Shown piece by piece: positions 39,234 to 50,272 of a stretch of DNA of 64,000 bases. Source of the stretch: Symbiodinium natans (taxonomy: Eukaryota; Sar; Dinophyceae; Suessiales; Symbiodiniaceae); contig CAJNDS010002562.1 in the NCBI GenBank assembly GCA_905221605.1, positions 62,501-126,500 of the forward strand, written 5' to 3'. Position 1 is the first letter of the stretch, and each line of letters begins with the position of its first letter. The notes beneath the pieces were generated by a model that did no database searches, had not been told where the DNA came from, and saw only the letters and a program-made list of their open reading frames with translations. A program made the translations under genes and the position numbers.

Positions 39234-41890
39234 GTAGTTCTTGATGCGTGTGAAAAGACGGGTCTTGGACCCCGCAGTGCTGAGGTCAACTTGGCGGCTG
39301 CAGTCTTCAAGACCGCCAAGCTAGAATCCTCCGAAAGCACGACGCCATCAAGCGACACTGGCTCAACCTCACCGGCAGGAGCGGATTCGTCAACCTCAAC
39401 CTGATCGGGCAATGGCCTGTGTACCGGCCCAGCAGCTTCACCAGACACATCTTCCAAACCTTGCATGACAACTTCCTCAGGCACGACACGGTCTTGCTCA
39501 ACAGGGCCAAGCGGGTCCTGTTCACGCTTGCGGTAAAAGCTGTAGAAGTTGGGTTCTGGAAGACCTTCGGGCTCAAGCATGCCTTCAGGGAGCTGCACAC
39601 CGATCTCAGACACAGGCTCAACTTTCACATGCAGATAAGTGATGACCTCAGCAACCTGTCCTCCGGGAAGCGTCGCCTCTACATCGCGGATCTGAGTCCA
39701 CGGCACACAATGCTCAAGCAGAAACCAGGTACCGCTTCGCTGCATAAGGGTGCTGCGATATGGCCAAGCAATGGGAGCGATCAAGCTGGGATCAAGGAAC
39801 CGACTGGAGCGGCCCCGCCAAACGAAGTGGCCAGTGGCACCGATATGCCAGCCATACTCAATGGCTTCAAGCTCATCAGGATCAAGCTTCACTTGGATTG
39901 AGGCAACCTGCGAATGCTGCTGCGGGGAATCAGGAGAGCCACCCTCCTGCTCAACACGGCGGATCTGCGCGTTCACCGCCCACGAGTATCCTTTCAGCAG
40001 CAAAGGCACTTCAGCGCCTGTCGCATGATGGACCAAAGCCATGCCACCTGATCCAGCGGTTTCACCTTTGCAAACGGGCCACCAGCCCCTGTGTGTCAGC
40101 CGGCCCAGACTCAGGAGCGGCTGTGTAACATTGGCGACAATGCATCGCTCACGGATCACCACAGGCTTTGGCCCCCCATGCAGCACGAAATCTACAAGTC
40201 GCTCAGCTTGCACATGCATCGCACCTCCTTGGGCATCGCAAACCTGCAGCGGCCTCGCATTGGCAGCGCGACCGCACGCTTGAAAGGACGCGGGGATGCA
40301 TGAGATGTCGGCACCTGAGTCAATGATCACGCTGTGGCTTGGGCTCGAAACTGTTCGGACAAACTGAGGAGCAACGGTGGACTGAAGGTCAAGCTCAGCA
40401 TAATCTGGGGGAGGCAAGGTCCAATCACCGTTACTATCACCGGAATCCATCCGAAAACTCTGTGGCGCAGTCACAGTTAGCATACGGACATTGGGCTCAA
40501 GAGAAAGAACGTCAGCCAAATCTGACATGTCGAACATCATGGGCTCTGCTGTCACACGACGCACAGCAGGATGATCTGACTTGCCTTGCTGAGCCTGAAG
40601 GGCACTGGCGGACGAGGGCAAAGTGGTGGAACTGCCGGCATCGGAGGCTGTGGAGGCTTGCACTTGCCTGGCACCCTTAGTCTTACCATCAAGGAAAGCC
40701 TTATACTGGTAGCAATCACGCTTGAAGTGCCCAGGCTTGTGGCACCACCCACACAGCGCCTGAGAGTCGCTCTTGGCTTTGCCACCTTTGTCACCTTTGC
40801 CCTTGCCCTTGTCGGTCCTACCACCCTTATCACCCTTGCCTTTGCCCTTACCACCCTTATCTCCTTTACCCTTACCACCCTTATACTTGCCTCGACCGCC
40901 TTTGGCAACGCGATCGACATCCATTGGCACAACATCGCCGGAATCATGAAGGCCTTTCTTGCCTTCCTGCAGCCCATAGCTGCTGGCAACACTGGATTGC
41001 CACTTTGTCTGAGCACCATCCCACCTGAGCACCAGCTCACGCAGGTCACGGAAGGTGCTGTCGTCAGAGATGACCACGTTGGCATGCTGGCGAAGTTGGC
41101 CTGTCAAGCAGCTGAGGAGAGTGGCCATTTTGTTGTTTTCAGGCAGTCCACCCCTTTCAAGCTGTGCATACTCTTCAAAGGCTGCTTCAAGACGCAAAAG
41201 TTGCTGAGCAATGCCCTGCTTGGCATCAAAGCTAGGCCAGCTGTTGATGGTCCGAAGAAGGGCAAGCACACGATTCCTGGTCTTGGGCATCAGGTCATTT
41301 GAGAGCAACCTCCAAGCTTCGAAGCCATTCTGGGATGGCACAGAGCGCAACAAGCGACGACCCCTTTCATAGAGGAGGCCATTCAGCATGCCATACACAA
41401 TCCTCGAACGGGCCTTCGCTTGCTCACTCAAAGACTCAAGAAGAACAGGCGTGGACTGGCGTGCATACTCATGTAGCTCTTTGTCGAAGCTGGGATCCAA
41501 ACATGAAAGGTATTGCTCGAACGCCCAGCTCCACTGAGGCCACTGAGCAAACTCCTCGTCACGAGTGGAGGGACGGAAGGGTTCTGGCTTGGGCAACACC
41601 TTAGTGAGGTCACTTAAACCCAAGGGCTTAGAACTGCTGGCGGTAGAAGAGTAGGCTGCTGCCTGGGCAGCTGCACTTGCAGCCTGTGTGGCTTCAGCCA
41701 TACGTTGCATCAGGATCTGAAGATCGGTGGCACTCATGGTCAGTGCCCCGCCTGCACTCGAGGGACTGCCGGCGGCAAAAGGGTTCGAGGGAGCCGCTGG
41801 GACGCTTGGCCCAGTCAACTCCTCATCCGTCTCGTCATCAAGTCCTGTTCCAGCTGCGTGTGCCATTGTTCGAACAGTTAAGCACTGCAA
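39215..41890 (-). CDS. gag: Gag-protease polyprotein of the copia-type element
   Basis: The 891-codon frame gives capsid and protease. Residues about 95-300 have the copia Gag helical pattern (FAQWPQWSWAFEQYLSCLDP ... LYERGRRLLRSVPSQNGFEA). A Gly/Lys-rich tract (KGKGDKGGK repeats, about residues 340-375) comes before one CCHC zinc knuckle, CGWCHKPGHFKRDC (about residue 385). The protease active site is VIIDSGADISCIPASF (about residue 525), with DSG rather than the usual DTG. The frame overlaps Pol by a few tens of bases in the -1 frame. The product would form the virus-like particle and process the polyprotein. Confidence 0.9.
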   Translation of the reverse strand: MQCLTVRTMAHAAGTGLDDETDEELTGPSVPAAPSNPFAAGSPSSAGGALTMSATDLQILMQRMAEATQAASAAAQAAAYSSTASSSKPLGLSDLTKVLPKPEPFRPSTRDEEFAQWPQWSWAFEQYLSCLDPSFDKELHEYARQSTPVLLESLSEQAKARSRIVYGMLNGLLYERGRRLLRSVPSQNGFEAWRLLSNDLMPKTRNRVLALLRTINSWPSFDAKQGIAQQLLRLEAAFEEYAQLERGGLPENNKMATLLSCLTGQLRQHANVVISDDSTFRDLRELVLRWDGAQTKWQSSVASSYGLQEGKKGLHDSGDVVPMDVDRVAKGGRGKYKGGKGKGDKGGKGKGKGDKGGRTDKGKGKGDKGGKAKSDSQALCGWCHKPGHFKRDCYQYKAFLDGKTKGARQVQASTASDAGSSTTLPSSASALQAQQGKSDHPAVRRVTAEPMMFDMSDLADVLSLEPNVRMLTVTAPQSFRMDSGDSNGDWTLPPPDYAELDLQSTVAPQFVRTVSSPSHSVIIDSGADISCIPASFQACGRAANARPLQVCDAQGGAMHVQAERLVDFVLHGGPKPVVIRERCIVANVTQPLLSLGRLTHRGWWPVCKGETAGSGGMALVHHATGAEVPLLLKGYSWAVNAQIRRVEQEGGSPDSPQQHSQVASIQVKLDPDELEAIEYGWHIGATGHFVWRGRSSRFLDPSLIAPIAWPYRSTLMQRSGTWFLLEHCVPWTQIRDVEATLPGGQVAEVITYLHVKVEPVSEIGVQLPEGMLEPEGLPEPNFYSFYRKREQDPLGPVEQDRVVPEEVVMQGLEDVSGEAAGPVHRPLPDQVEVDESAPAGEVEPVSLDGVVLSEDSSLAVLKTAAAKLTSALRGPRPVFSHASRTTWTSSG

Positions 41891-42480
41891 TCAATCAATC
41901 TCAATGGCGGCCTCGCCACTCTTCAAAGATCGAGTGAAGCTGACTACACGGCTGGACTCGGGCACAAGCAGATCAATTGGCTGCTCGGACGCAGCCTGCA
42001 ACCTCCTGAATGAAGATCCGGAGGGCTGGTTGGAGCTGAATGACAACTGAAAGGCTTCAAGATCCTTGTCAAACAGATCGTGCTCTTGCTCAGGAAAAAC
42101 CACGCTCCGGACTGTCTCTTCGGGAACAGCCACGTCACAAACGTCGTCCACTGCAAAATCACGAAAAACGTCCTTCAAATGTGAATCCCTCAAACAGCGA
42201 TGTGCGAATGCCCACACTTCCTCGGGGGTCTTCAAAGTCTCCAGCCTTGCCACAAGAGAATCCTGTGCTGTCACTAGGATATGCTGCCAACCGTACTCTG
42301 TCCGAGCAGCTGGCTTGTCTCGTTTCAGCAGTTGCTCAAAGTGAAGCTCAGCCACTCGCTTCCGAATGTCCTCAAGAGAAGCAACACTGGCAGCCGTTGC
42401 TGCTGCAAGCAATCCGCGGCTCGGCGCCGCGATATGGCAGGATCCTAAACTCGCTGTGACCCTGAACCCCGAAGCAGAAG
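41891..42480 (-). CDS. Leader ORF upstream of Gag in the retrotransposon
   Basis: An open frame of about 190 codons between the 5' LTR and Gag: SVASLEDIRKRVAELHFEQL, LETLKTPEEVWAFAHRCLRD, DVFRDFAVDDVCDVAVPEET, ending near 41,891. The frame is open back into the LTR (ATG at 42,646). Most copia elements have no ORF here. It may be an extra protein, a captured gene piece, or a fortuitous frame. Its codon pattern and acidic/helical composition favour real coding. It stops one base before the Gag frame begins. Confidence 0.5.
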
Positions 42481-42548
42481 GAAGCTGAAAGCACAATGGC
42501 CCCTGAACGCGAGACCCAAAAGTGAACCACGTGTGTCGGAACTGGGTC

Positions 42549-42566
42549 GGCCCAGCTCCGCTACCA
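42549..42566 (-). other. Primer-binding site, initiator Met tRNA type
   Basis: Directly after the 5' LTR the minus strand reads TGGTAGCGGAGCTGGGCC. The first 12 bases fit the 3' end of eukaryotic initiator tRNA-Met, the usual primer for copia elements. Confidence 0.75.
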
Positions 42567-42733
42567 TGAAAAACCAAGCGGACTTTTCCACTACTCTTAG
42601 AGCCTGGTGGTTCAGCGGAGTTCTGCAATTCACAACATGCTCTCATGAAATTGGGCTCATGCCAAAATCACGTGAAAACATCTTGTCCTATACATGAGGT
42701 GTGTACAAAGGGCAGGGATGTTAGGTTTCCTCA
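42567..42733 (-). repeat. 5' LTR of the copia-type element
   Basis: 167 bp, beginning TGAGGAAACCTAAC and ending GGTTTTTCA when read with the element. By eye it is base-for-base the same as the other LTR. It includes the ATG of a short frame (MRACCELQNSAEPPG) that runs out of the LTR on both sides, which is why a similar peptide start appears at both insertion boundaries. Confidence 0.95.
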
Positions 42734-43060
42734 AAACCACAAGGGGGACGTCGAGGGGCAAGGCCTGCGCTGGCATGTCAAGGTGCCGCAACAGGAGATC
42801 CAGACTAGACAGCACTTGCGAGAAATCTTGCGTCTGGCGGACGGAGAGGAACTTCATGCTGAAGAGGTCCCCAAGGCTGCGCTCGGCTCGGGAGCCAAAA
42901 GAGCGCGATGTCGGCCTGGCACCTTTCTGCAGCAGCGACAGCGCTGATAGCTTCTTTGAGGGCATGGCAGCGCGGCTTGAGACAACGGGGGAGTCCGTAA
43001 AACCCTTCTTTGCGTTCCTGGCAAGTTTGTCGGCTTCGGCGAACTGCATGTCCAGGGTCA
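42734..43060 (-). CDS. Unknown gene, exon part upstream of the insertion
   Basis: The frame reads FAEADKLARNAKKGFTDSPV, RSFGSRAERSLGDLFSMKFL and SSLDLLLRHLDMPAQALPLD, ending VPLVV at the element boundary. With the insertion in place, translation would run on into the LTR, so this allele should give a truncated product unless the whole element is removed from the RNA. Confidence 0.7.
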
Positions 43061-43339
43061 AGGGTCAACATGGTACAACCTGATTGGGTAAGCTCTCATC
43101 CACAGACAGAAAGGCATGGTATTCTCTGCGGCGCAGCTCCGAACACTTCTTGCATTCCATTCCCATCTGATGCAAGAAGACTAACAAGACCACAGTCCTA
43201 AACCCTAAACCTGTAAAACCAACCCAAAGGGCTGAGGGTTTGGCGTTTGGGTCTAGGGTTTTCAAAACGACCGAACTGCTTGTCTGAATCACAAGCTCCT
43301 CTTCATTGGGTTCGCTCTTCGCGTTCATGGCTTCCATGG

Positions 43340-44220
43340 AAGTCGTAAGAAGATCCTAACCACGGAGGCTGAAGAGTTTGGTGCTTCGGCAGGTCCCAAA
43401 TGGAGGGCGACCCATGCTAACGACGACCTGCGAACTGCCGTGGAGATACATGATCCTTTGGACTGGAGCACACCAAAATCTACCTTTTGTGTTGCCCCTT
43501 AGACTCGGCCCGCATCCATCGTTCTATACCAGAAAACAAGGGGAATCCCTGCAACATGGCCGGCGTTGTACAGGTTCCTGTGTTTCCTGAAGGACGTACT
43601 GGGAAGTCAGGGCTCCATTGTCTGTAGATGGCTCAGGCAGGTCGGTCATCGAAGCTTTACAATTTCGTTAAGCAAACGGACCCCAAAGCGAATTCTTGAT
43701 ATATCCAGATGCTGGATTTCGAGATTTTAGGTGGGTATGCAAAGGAAGGCTTGTGGCCCAAGCGATGCGGACCAGATGATGGCAAACCGATCGCCAAAAA
43801 GAGCACGGCAGACAAGGACAGAGAGTAGGGTTTAGGCTTTAGGGGTTTGGGGTTTACGGGTTTGCGGGTTTAGGAGTGCCAGCACGCCGCTGCTCCGGTT
43901 GTCGCCCCCATCCCAGGACGGGGTCGGGGAACCGCACGAAGATTTCCCTTTTCGGGCTGCAGGCGAGACTGCTGGCTGAATCATTTCAATTCGGCGTCGA
44001 ACCCTAAACCGCCTGGGCCGAGTCTGTTACCTATGTCCCCCTAAAAACAATGGAAAAGATCAAGACCCCAAACCACACCTAGGAGCCCTGAATTTAGTTT
44101 TGCCGGGTCGTGCAAGACCTCGGCAAGAGAGGTAGGACTTCTGAAATCCGGAACACGCAGCGCTACAACCTGTTCCCTCTGCACCCCCCCTCACTGCGCC
44201 TGCAGAGACGTCGCAACAGC
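43340..44220. other. Start side of the strand-switch region
   Basis: Upstream of the leftward ATG at 43,337. It contains one telomeric-type intron-like unit (TTTAGGG-type at 43,829-43,875, CCCTAAA-type at 44,001-44,007) and otherwise unremarkable sequence. No convincing exon. Confidence 0.45.
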
Positions 44221-45293
44221 CAACTTTGTCGGAGCCTCGTAATGGAGTCATTGAGTCATGACTCATGTCCACGGCCCGCCACCACCACCCACGCGTCGCC
44301 GTGCAATTGCGGTCGTCGCAGCCCATCTACCGGTTTCCCCTGTTCGCGTCAAAGCCAAGACTTTAAACTCAGCCCATTTTTTTTCTGCTGCTTGACTTGA
44401 CGTGCATTTTTCCTGTTTGCACCTGCAAAGGCTGAACAAAGCTACCAGCAAAGAAACATGACCTTAAAAAAACTTTGGCTGTGTTTTTCAGCTGTCTGGC
44501 TTGACACATGCAAGGCAACACCAAACTTGAGCAAATTGGAGATGCCCTGTTAAGCAAATTATTTTTGTAATTTCAAACATGAAAAACATTTAAAACCAGA
44601 AAAACACTGGTTTCGAAGTTGCCTTGGTCAAAGCAGATTGTTTTCAAAATTTCCAAAAATGAAAAAACATTTAAAACAGGAAACACTGGTTTTCAAGCAT
44701 TTCAAAGTCTGCAGTGTGAATACTGATTTTGCAATGCCTTGGTTCAGAAACAAAATCGCTTGAGCACAATTCTAAAAACATCAATTGATGTTTTTTTTTT
44801 TCAACTTTTCCTTGTTTGAGAAACATTGTTAACGAAATGATCTGAAAACAAAATGAGCCTTACTAACTTTTTGCAACTAAGCCAACCGGCTTGGTTTGGA
44901 TCAAAATTTTAAATTTTGAAAATTTTCAAAAAACATTGTAAGAAACGCGGCGTCCAAAAAATCTAGAATGCATTCTGTGGAATGGTTGGTTTAAAAACAA
45001 ATCATTTTGGAATTCCTACATGCTATCTTGCCAGGTAAAATGGGAGCAAACAAAAAAGTTTTCAACGAAAGGAAAAAAACACATTTTTCATGGTTTTCAA
45101 AAACAAAAATCCAAATTTCTGAAAATATGCAGCTTTCAGAAATTCCGTCTGGGTAAATTCCGGCTAAGACCACTGCAGAGAGCTGAACAACGACCCAGCG
45201 ACGCCTGCAAACAATGAAAATTAACTCCAAAAACCTTGAAAAGTGCTGAAACTTGCATTTTGGAAAATTTGAAAAAATTGCCACGGAGAGTGC

Positions 45294-45376
45294 TTCATCA
45301 TCATCATCATCATACCATCATCATCATCATCATATCAGATCATAGCATATCATATATCATCATATCGTGTCATTGT

Positions 45377-45416
<40 letters not shown>

Positions 45417-45425
45417 ATCATCGTC
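45294..45425. repeat. (ATC)n microsatellite
   Basis: TCATCATCATCATCATCA with TATCATAT interruptions. It gives His, Ser or Ile runs in the three frames and should not be read as protein. Confidence 0.9.
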
Positions 45426-45589
45426 GTCATCATCATCCTGCCAGGTCCTGAGTCCTGAGCCCTGGCATCTTGGCAGTCCGGCTTCCCGGCGGTCCTGGTG
45501 CTGGCACGCGGTCCTGGCCTGGCATTGCCGCCGCATTGCCTGGCATTGGCATCAATCATAATCGCATCATCGCATCGCATCATGAATCA

Positions 45590-45760
45590 TTATGCATTGT
45601 GAAGTATGAATCATCAATCATCAGTCATCAATCATTCATTCAGTCATGACTCATGACATGAGATCATGATGAGCCACGAGTCATGAGTCATGAGTCATGA
45701 GATCATCATGAATCAGGAACCATGAATCAGTCACAGTCACAGCCACAGTCACGGCAGTCA
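45590..45760. repeat. TGAGTCATGA / TGACTCATGA palindromic cluster
   Basis: Many overlapping TCATGAGTCATGA and CAGTCATGACTCATGACA motifs. TGACTCA/TGAGTCA is the core recognised by bZIP (AP-1/GCN4-type) factors in other eukaryotes. The same motif recurs before copies A and C (44,245-44,262 and 46,575-46,610). Confidence 0.6.
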
Positions 45761-47099
45761 CGTGAGTCATTGCGGCCGCCGCAACCCATCGGCCACAAAC
45801 ACGGGTCATGAACAATGAAAAACTGCCTTGGTTTCCTTTCAGCTTTGTTCGCGTCGAATCCAGCCAAGACTTCAAACTCAGCCCATCTTTCTTTTTCTGC
45901 TGTTTGGCTTGACGTGCATTTTTTCCTGTTTGCAGAAAAGGCTGAAACAAAACCACCAGCAATGAAACAGAACTTCAAAGAACTTGGTCTGTGTTTTTCA
46001 GCTGTCCTGGCTTGACACATGCAGGCCACACCATACTTGAGATGCAAATTGGAGATGCTCTTTTGCTACGTTTTTCAAAGCAAATTGTTTTTAAAATTTC
46101 AAACATGAAAAAACGTTTAAAACACAGAAAAAAACTGGTTTCGAAGCATTTCAAAGTCTGCAATATGAATAATAATTTGGAATGCCTTGTTTAGAAACAG
46201 AATCGCTCTGAACAAACTTGCCTGAAAAACAAAATCAAAAAAAAACGTTAATTGATTTTTGTTCAATTTTTCCTTGTTTGAGAAACATTGGCAACGAAAT
46301 GAACAAGATGATCCACACTAACTTTTTGAAACTGAGCCAACCGGCTTACTTTGGATCAAAAATTTAACATATTGAAAATCTGAAAAAACATTAGAAAAAA
46401 ACGCTGCGTTCAAAAAAACAGAATGTATTTTGTGGAAGTTCATAAGTCATTTTTTTTCCTCCACTGCTTCGACGCAACAGCGCCCCAGTAAGCTAGAGCA
46501 ATGAGATTCAAAGAGGGATGAGACGGCGCACCTACCATCAAACCAACATCAAACGAAAGTGCAAAGACATGGGAGTCATGAGTTTGAGTCATGAGTCATG
46601 TCATAGTCATAAGTCATAAGTCATTGAGTTACAACTCATGTCCACGGCCCGCCACCACCACCCACGCGTCGCCGTGCAATTGCGGTTGTCGCAGCCCATC
46701 TACCGGTTTCCCCTGTTTGCGTCAAAGCCAAGACTTTAAACTCAGCCCATTTTTTTTTCTGCTGCTTGACTTGACGTGCATTTTTCCTGTTTGCACCTGC
46801 AAAGGCTGAACAAAGCCACCAGCAAAAGAAACATGACCTCAAAAAATCAGCTGTGTTTTTCAGCTGTCTGGCTTGACACATGCAAGGCAACACCAAACTT
46901 GAGCAAATTGGAGATGCTCTGTTAAGCAAATTATTTTTGCAATTTCAAACATGAAAAAACATTTAAAACCAGAAAAACACTGGTTCGAAGTTGCCTTGGT
47001 AAAGCAGATTGTTTTCAAAATTTCCAAAAATGAAAGCGAAGATGATTGACGACACAGTGACCATGGCATGCGCAATCACTGACCGCGGCAGTTGCACTT

Positions 47100-49040
47100 G
47101 TACCCACCTGTTGCCCCAGACTAGTTCCAAACCTAAAGACAAATAAGTTAAAAAGTAATCACACATCAAACCAGTGCATAAGAACAAGAAGCTCAGAGAT
47201 GAAGAACAAGTACATGAGTAAACCATAGCAGTAGTTCAAAATCTACAACAAGCAGTAGAGATAATAAGAAGACGTGGGTCACCAAAAATATAGTCACCTA
47301 CGACCCAGCTGTACCTTCTTGGAGGCTAGGTCACATCGCTCAGGCAAGATTAGAATCGGACCCAGCTTGCTGAGGTGCAGGTTGTCGCGTTAGATGAGGT
47401 TAGAGCCATTAATTTCATGCTAGAAACATGTGAAGATGTGAGAGTGAGCGGCATGCACTTGAATTACAAATAATGTTTGCATTGTTTGCACTTATGCCCA
47501 ACTTTTAAGAAGGCGCACACCGGTGGTGTGCATGCGGAAATGGATCAAGTGGGATCCATTGCCGTGTACCTTACGTGTTTGATACTGCCGCCAACCCGTT
47601 TTCTTAAAGCTCAAAGTTATGAACTAGACCGTATTAAGAAGGCAACCCTTCGCGTAGTCGAACATTTAGATACGCTGAGCAAGCTGGAGGAAACAGAAGT
47701 TTGTTTCCTGTTTTTAAATGTTTTTTTGCCTAAGAATCTGCGAGAAGAGCCATGGCTGTGATCCTGCGTTTTGGTGAAAACTGAAAAGCTTGGTGAACCT
47801 CACTTTCTGCCGGCTCCTGAACTTGCTGATGCATTGGATTCCCAACAAACCCTGTTGCTAGGAACGCTGCTTCGGACAAGCCCCCCGCAGTTTCACCCCT
47901 CCAATCTAGTTCCAAAATTGTATTGCGGAAGCTGAGTCCATTTCGCAGCCCTATTTTTGGGGCCGCAAGGACGGCCCGTTTTTTCTTGACCCTTGAATTT
48001 GAGCTTGTGGGCACAAGCAACCGGATTGCGCCCTTTTTCTAGTAACTTTGGGCGTTGCGCTAAGCGTGCGCTACACTCAGGCGACTTACCTGTGCTGCGA
48101 CGAATGCAAATTCTGCTCTAAGCAAAATTGCAACATTGTCAAGTTATTGTTGTAATAACTTCAAATCTGAGTTGAAAAATCAAGACGCTTTGTGTGTGTG
48201 GGCCTTCCCTGTGCAAGTTTCTCTTATGTTGATCACTTCAAAGATATTTAAGCGTGTATGTGCCTAATGAAGAAGAAATTTTGGGAAAAGCAACGTCCAC
48301 AGCAACAGAGTTGTGCACGTGCGTTTGGAGTGGGTCAAGTGGGTTTGACAGTGTTTTGAAAGACCGAGTTTCTGGATCGGCTTAACCTGCTTGAGAACAA
48401 GCAAAGGTCACTTAAGTGGGCAGAGGTTGCGGAAACATTATTAAGTACTATGCATCTTAGTGTTTCCAAGAAGTCTTTAAATTCTTTTTGGTTTACAAAA
48501 GGATTACGCTTCTTAGCTGCTTTAAGAGTGTTTGCAATGCTTTTAAAGTCTGGAAGCCGCCATGTGTAAACTGACTTTTCTGGTGCTCGAACTTTAGCCA
48601 AACACATTCACACTGCTCACACTGCTTGAACACAACACGCATCTGTAAAGGCATTGTGAAGCCTTATGTTAAAAGCAAAGCAATTGGAAGATTTCTAGGT
48701 TGCTTGGACAGTTTGCACCAAGTGGTGGGTTTCCCGTTGGACCTTCAACAAGGAAGTGTGTAAAAGTTTTAGTCTTTCCGCGGCCAAGACCCGTATTTTT
48801 GGCTCTCTGCGTGCTGTCGCTGTTGTGCCATGTCTTCCGTTTATGGTTGTCTGCTGGCTTTTGCTTCAAGGCACGCTTGGGCACCGCCAGTATTGGTTAA
48901 CACACCGCAAGTTGTCTGTTCCAAGTTTCAGATGCTGAACTTGATTTACAACACGCAAGAACTTCACAAGGTTAGGGTTCCTGCCTCTCCCCTCCTTTTT
49001 CGCAGTTTGCTGTGACGGCGGTTGCTGGGGAATATCACTG
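47100..49040. other. Unique AT-rich sequence of the strand-switch region
   Basis: It has no telomeric repeats. Moderate frames exist on both strands: rightward 47,477-47,761 with AQSYELDRIKKATLRVVEHL, leftward 48,335-48,607 with VYTWRLPDFKSIANTLKAAK, and leftward 48,669-48,884. None is recognised. They may be remnants of a decayed element. Confidence 0.4.
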
Positions 49041-49065
49041 TATTGCTACATGACTGTATTACGAA

Positions 49066-50272
49066 ATAACTATATTACTATATTACTACTATATTACTAT
49101 ATTACTATATTACTATATTACTATATTACTATATTACTATATTATTATATTACTATATTACTATATTACTATATTACTATATTACTATATTACTATATTA
49201 CTATATTACTATATTACTATATTACTATATTACTATATTACTATATTACTATATTACTATATTACTATATTACTATATTACTATATTACTATATTACTAT
49301 ATAACTATGTTACTATATTACTATATTACTATATTATTATATTACTATATTACTATATTACTATATTACTATATTACTATATTACTATATTACTATATTA
49401 CTATATTACTATATTACTATATTACTATATTACTATACTAATGTACTATAGTACTATATTACTATATTACTATATTACTATATTACTATATTACTATATT
49501 ACTATATTACTATATTACTATATTACTATATTACTATATTACTATATTACTATATTACTATATTACTATATTACTATATTACTATATTATTATATTACTA
49601 TATTACTATTGACTATATTACTATATTACTATATTACTATATTGCTATATTACTATATATATTATTTACTATATATATTGACTATATTACTATATTACTC
49701 TCTTACTAGATTACTAATTACAATATTACTATATTAAATCTCCATATATTTATTATATTCTATATTACATATTACATATTATATATTACTATATACTTAT
49801 TATTTTACTCTATTATTATTATATTACTATTAATACTATATTATATACTATATTACTATATTACTATATTACTATATTACTATATTACTATATTACTATA
49901 TTACTATATTACTATATTACTATATTACTATATAACTATGTTACTATATTACTATATTACTATATTATTATATTACTATATTACTATATTACTATATTAC
50001 TATATTACTATATTACTATATTACTATATTACTATATGATCATATTACTATATTGCTATCTTACTATATTACTATATTACTATATTACTATATTACTATA
50101 TTACTATATTACTATATTACTATATTACTATATTACTATATTACTATATTATTATATTACTATATTACTATTGACTATATTACTATATTACTATATTACT
50201 ATATTACTATATTACTATATTACTATATTACTATATTATTATATTTCTATATTACTATATTACTATATTCAA
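49066..50272. repeat. TATTACTA octamer satellite, 1.2 kb
   Basis: Near-perfect (TATTACTA)n with a disordered centre (about 49,660-49,850). The variant ATAACTATGTTAC occurs once in each half (about 49,301 and 49,932), showing that a larger block was duplicated. It gives YYYITILL frames that are not genes. It marks the right edge of the AT-rich divide; rightward exons begin within 0.5 kb. Confidence 0.95.

Larger units (their letters stand above)
34922..42733 (-). mobile_element. Ty1/copia-type LTR retrotransposon, 7.8 kb, inserted in an exon
   Basis: It has identical 167-bp LTRs at both ends (TG...CA), a 5-bp target duplication AAACC (34917-34921 and 42734-42738), and a primer-binding site TGGTAGCGGAGC next to the right-hand LTR, as expected for initiator methionine tRNA. 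Internal ORFs in transcript order are a leader ORF, Gag-protease, then integrase-RT-RNase H with a long C-terminal extension. Integrase before RT defines the copia order. Identical LTRs and intact ORFs argue for very recent insertion. Gag-protease and Pol are in different frames. Confidence 0.95.
33856..43337 (-). other. Unknown leftward gene interrupted by an LTR retrotransposon
   Basis: Start ATG at 43,337 (MEAMNAKSEPNEEELVIQTS), then a short telomeric-repeat intron (about 43,206-43,265) and an exon with VVLLVFLHQMGMECKKCSEL (about 43,084-43,205). The main exon starts near 43,060 (FAEADKLARNAKKG) and is cut at 42,734 by the retrotransposon. It resumes at 34,921 and ends at a stop at 33,856. 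Read across one copy of the AAACC target duplication, the frame is continuous: DVPLVV on one side and YMLWRAG on the other. The product is not recognised. It has no signal peptide or membrane helix, and is acidic to neutral and helix-rich. Confidence 0.7.
44221..47035. repeat. Three copies of a 0.4-0.75-kb unit in the divergent region
   Basis: Copy A is about 44,221-44,990, copy B about 45,755-46,450 and copy C about 46,600-47,035. A and C share CACGGCCCGCCACCACCACC, TTGCTTGACTTGACGTGCAT-like and AAACATTTAAAACCAGAAAA segments with only scattered differences over 400 bp. B is more diverged but spans the full A length, including AGCCAACCGGCTT and TTTTCCTTGTTTGAGAAACATT. It is AT-rich and non-coding. 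Several short frames here are by-products. Confidence 0.85.

Noticed and set aside
44060-46929. Short frames shared between 44.2 and 46.8 kb
   Set aside because: They follow from the triplicated non-coding unit, lack conserved motifs and differ by frame breaks between copies.
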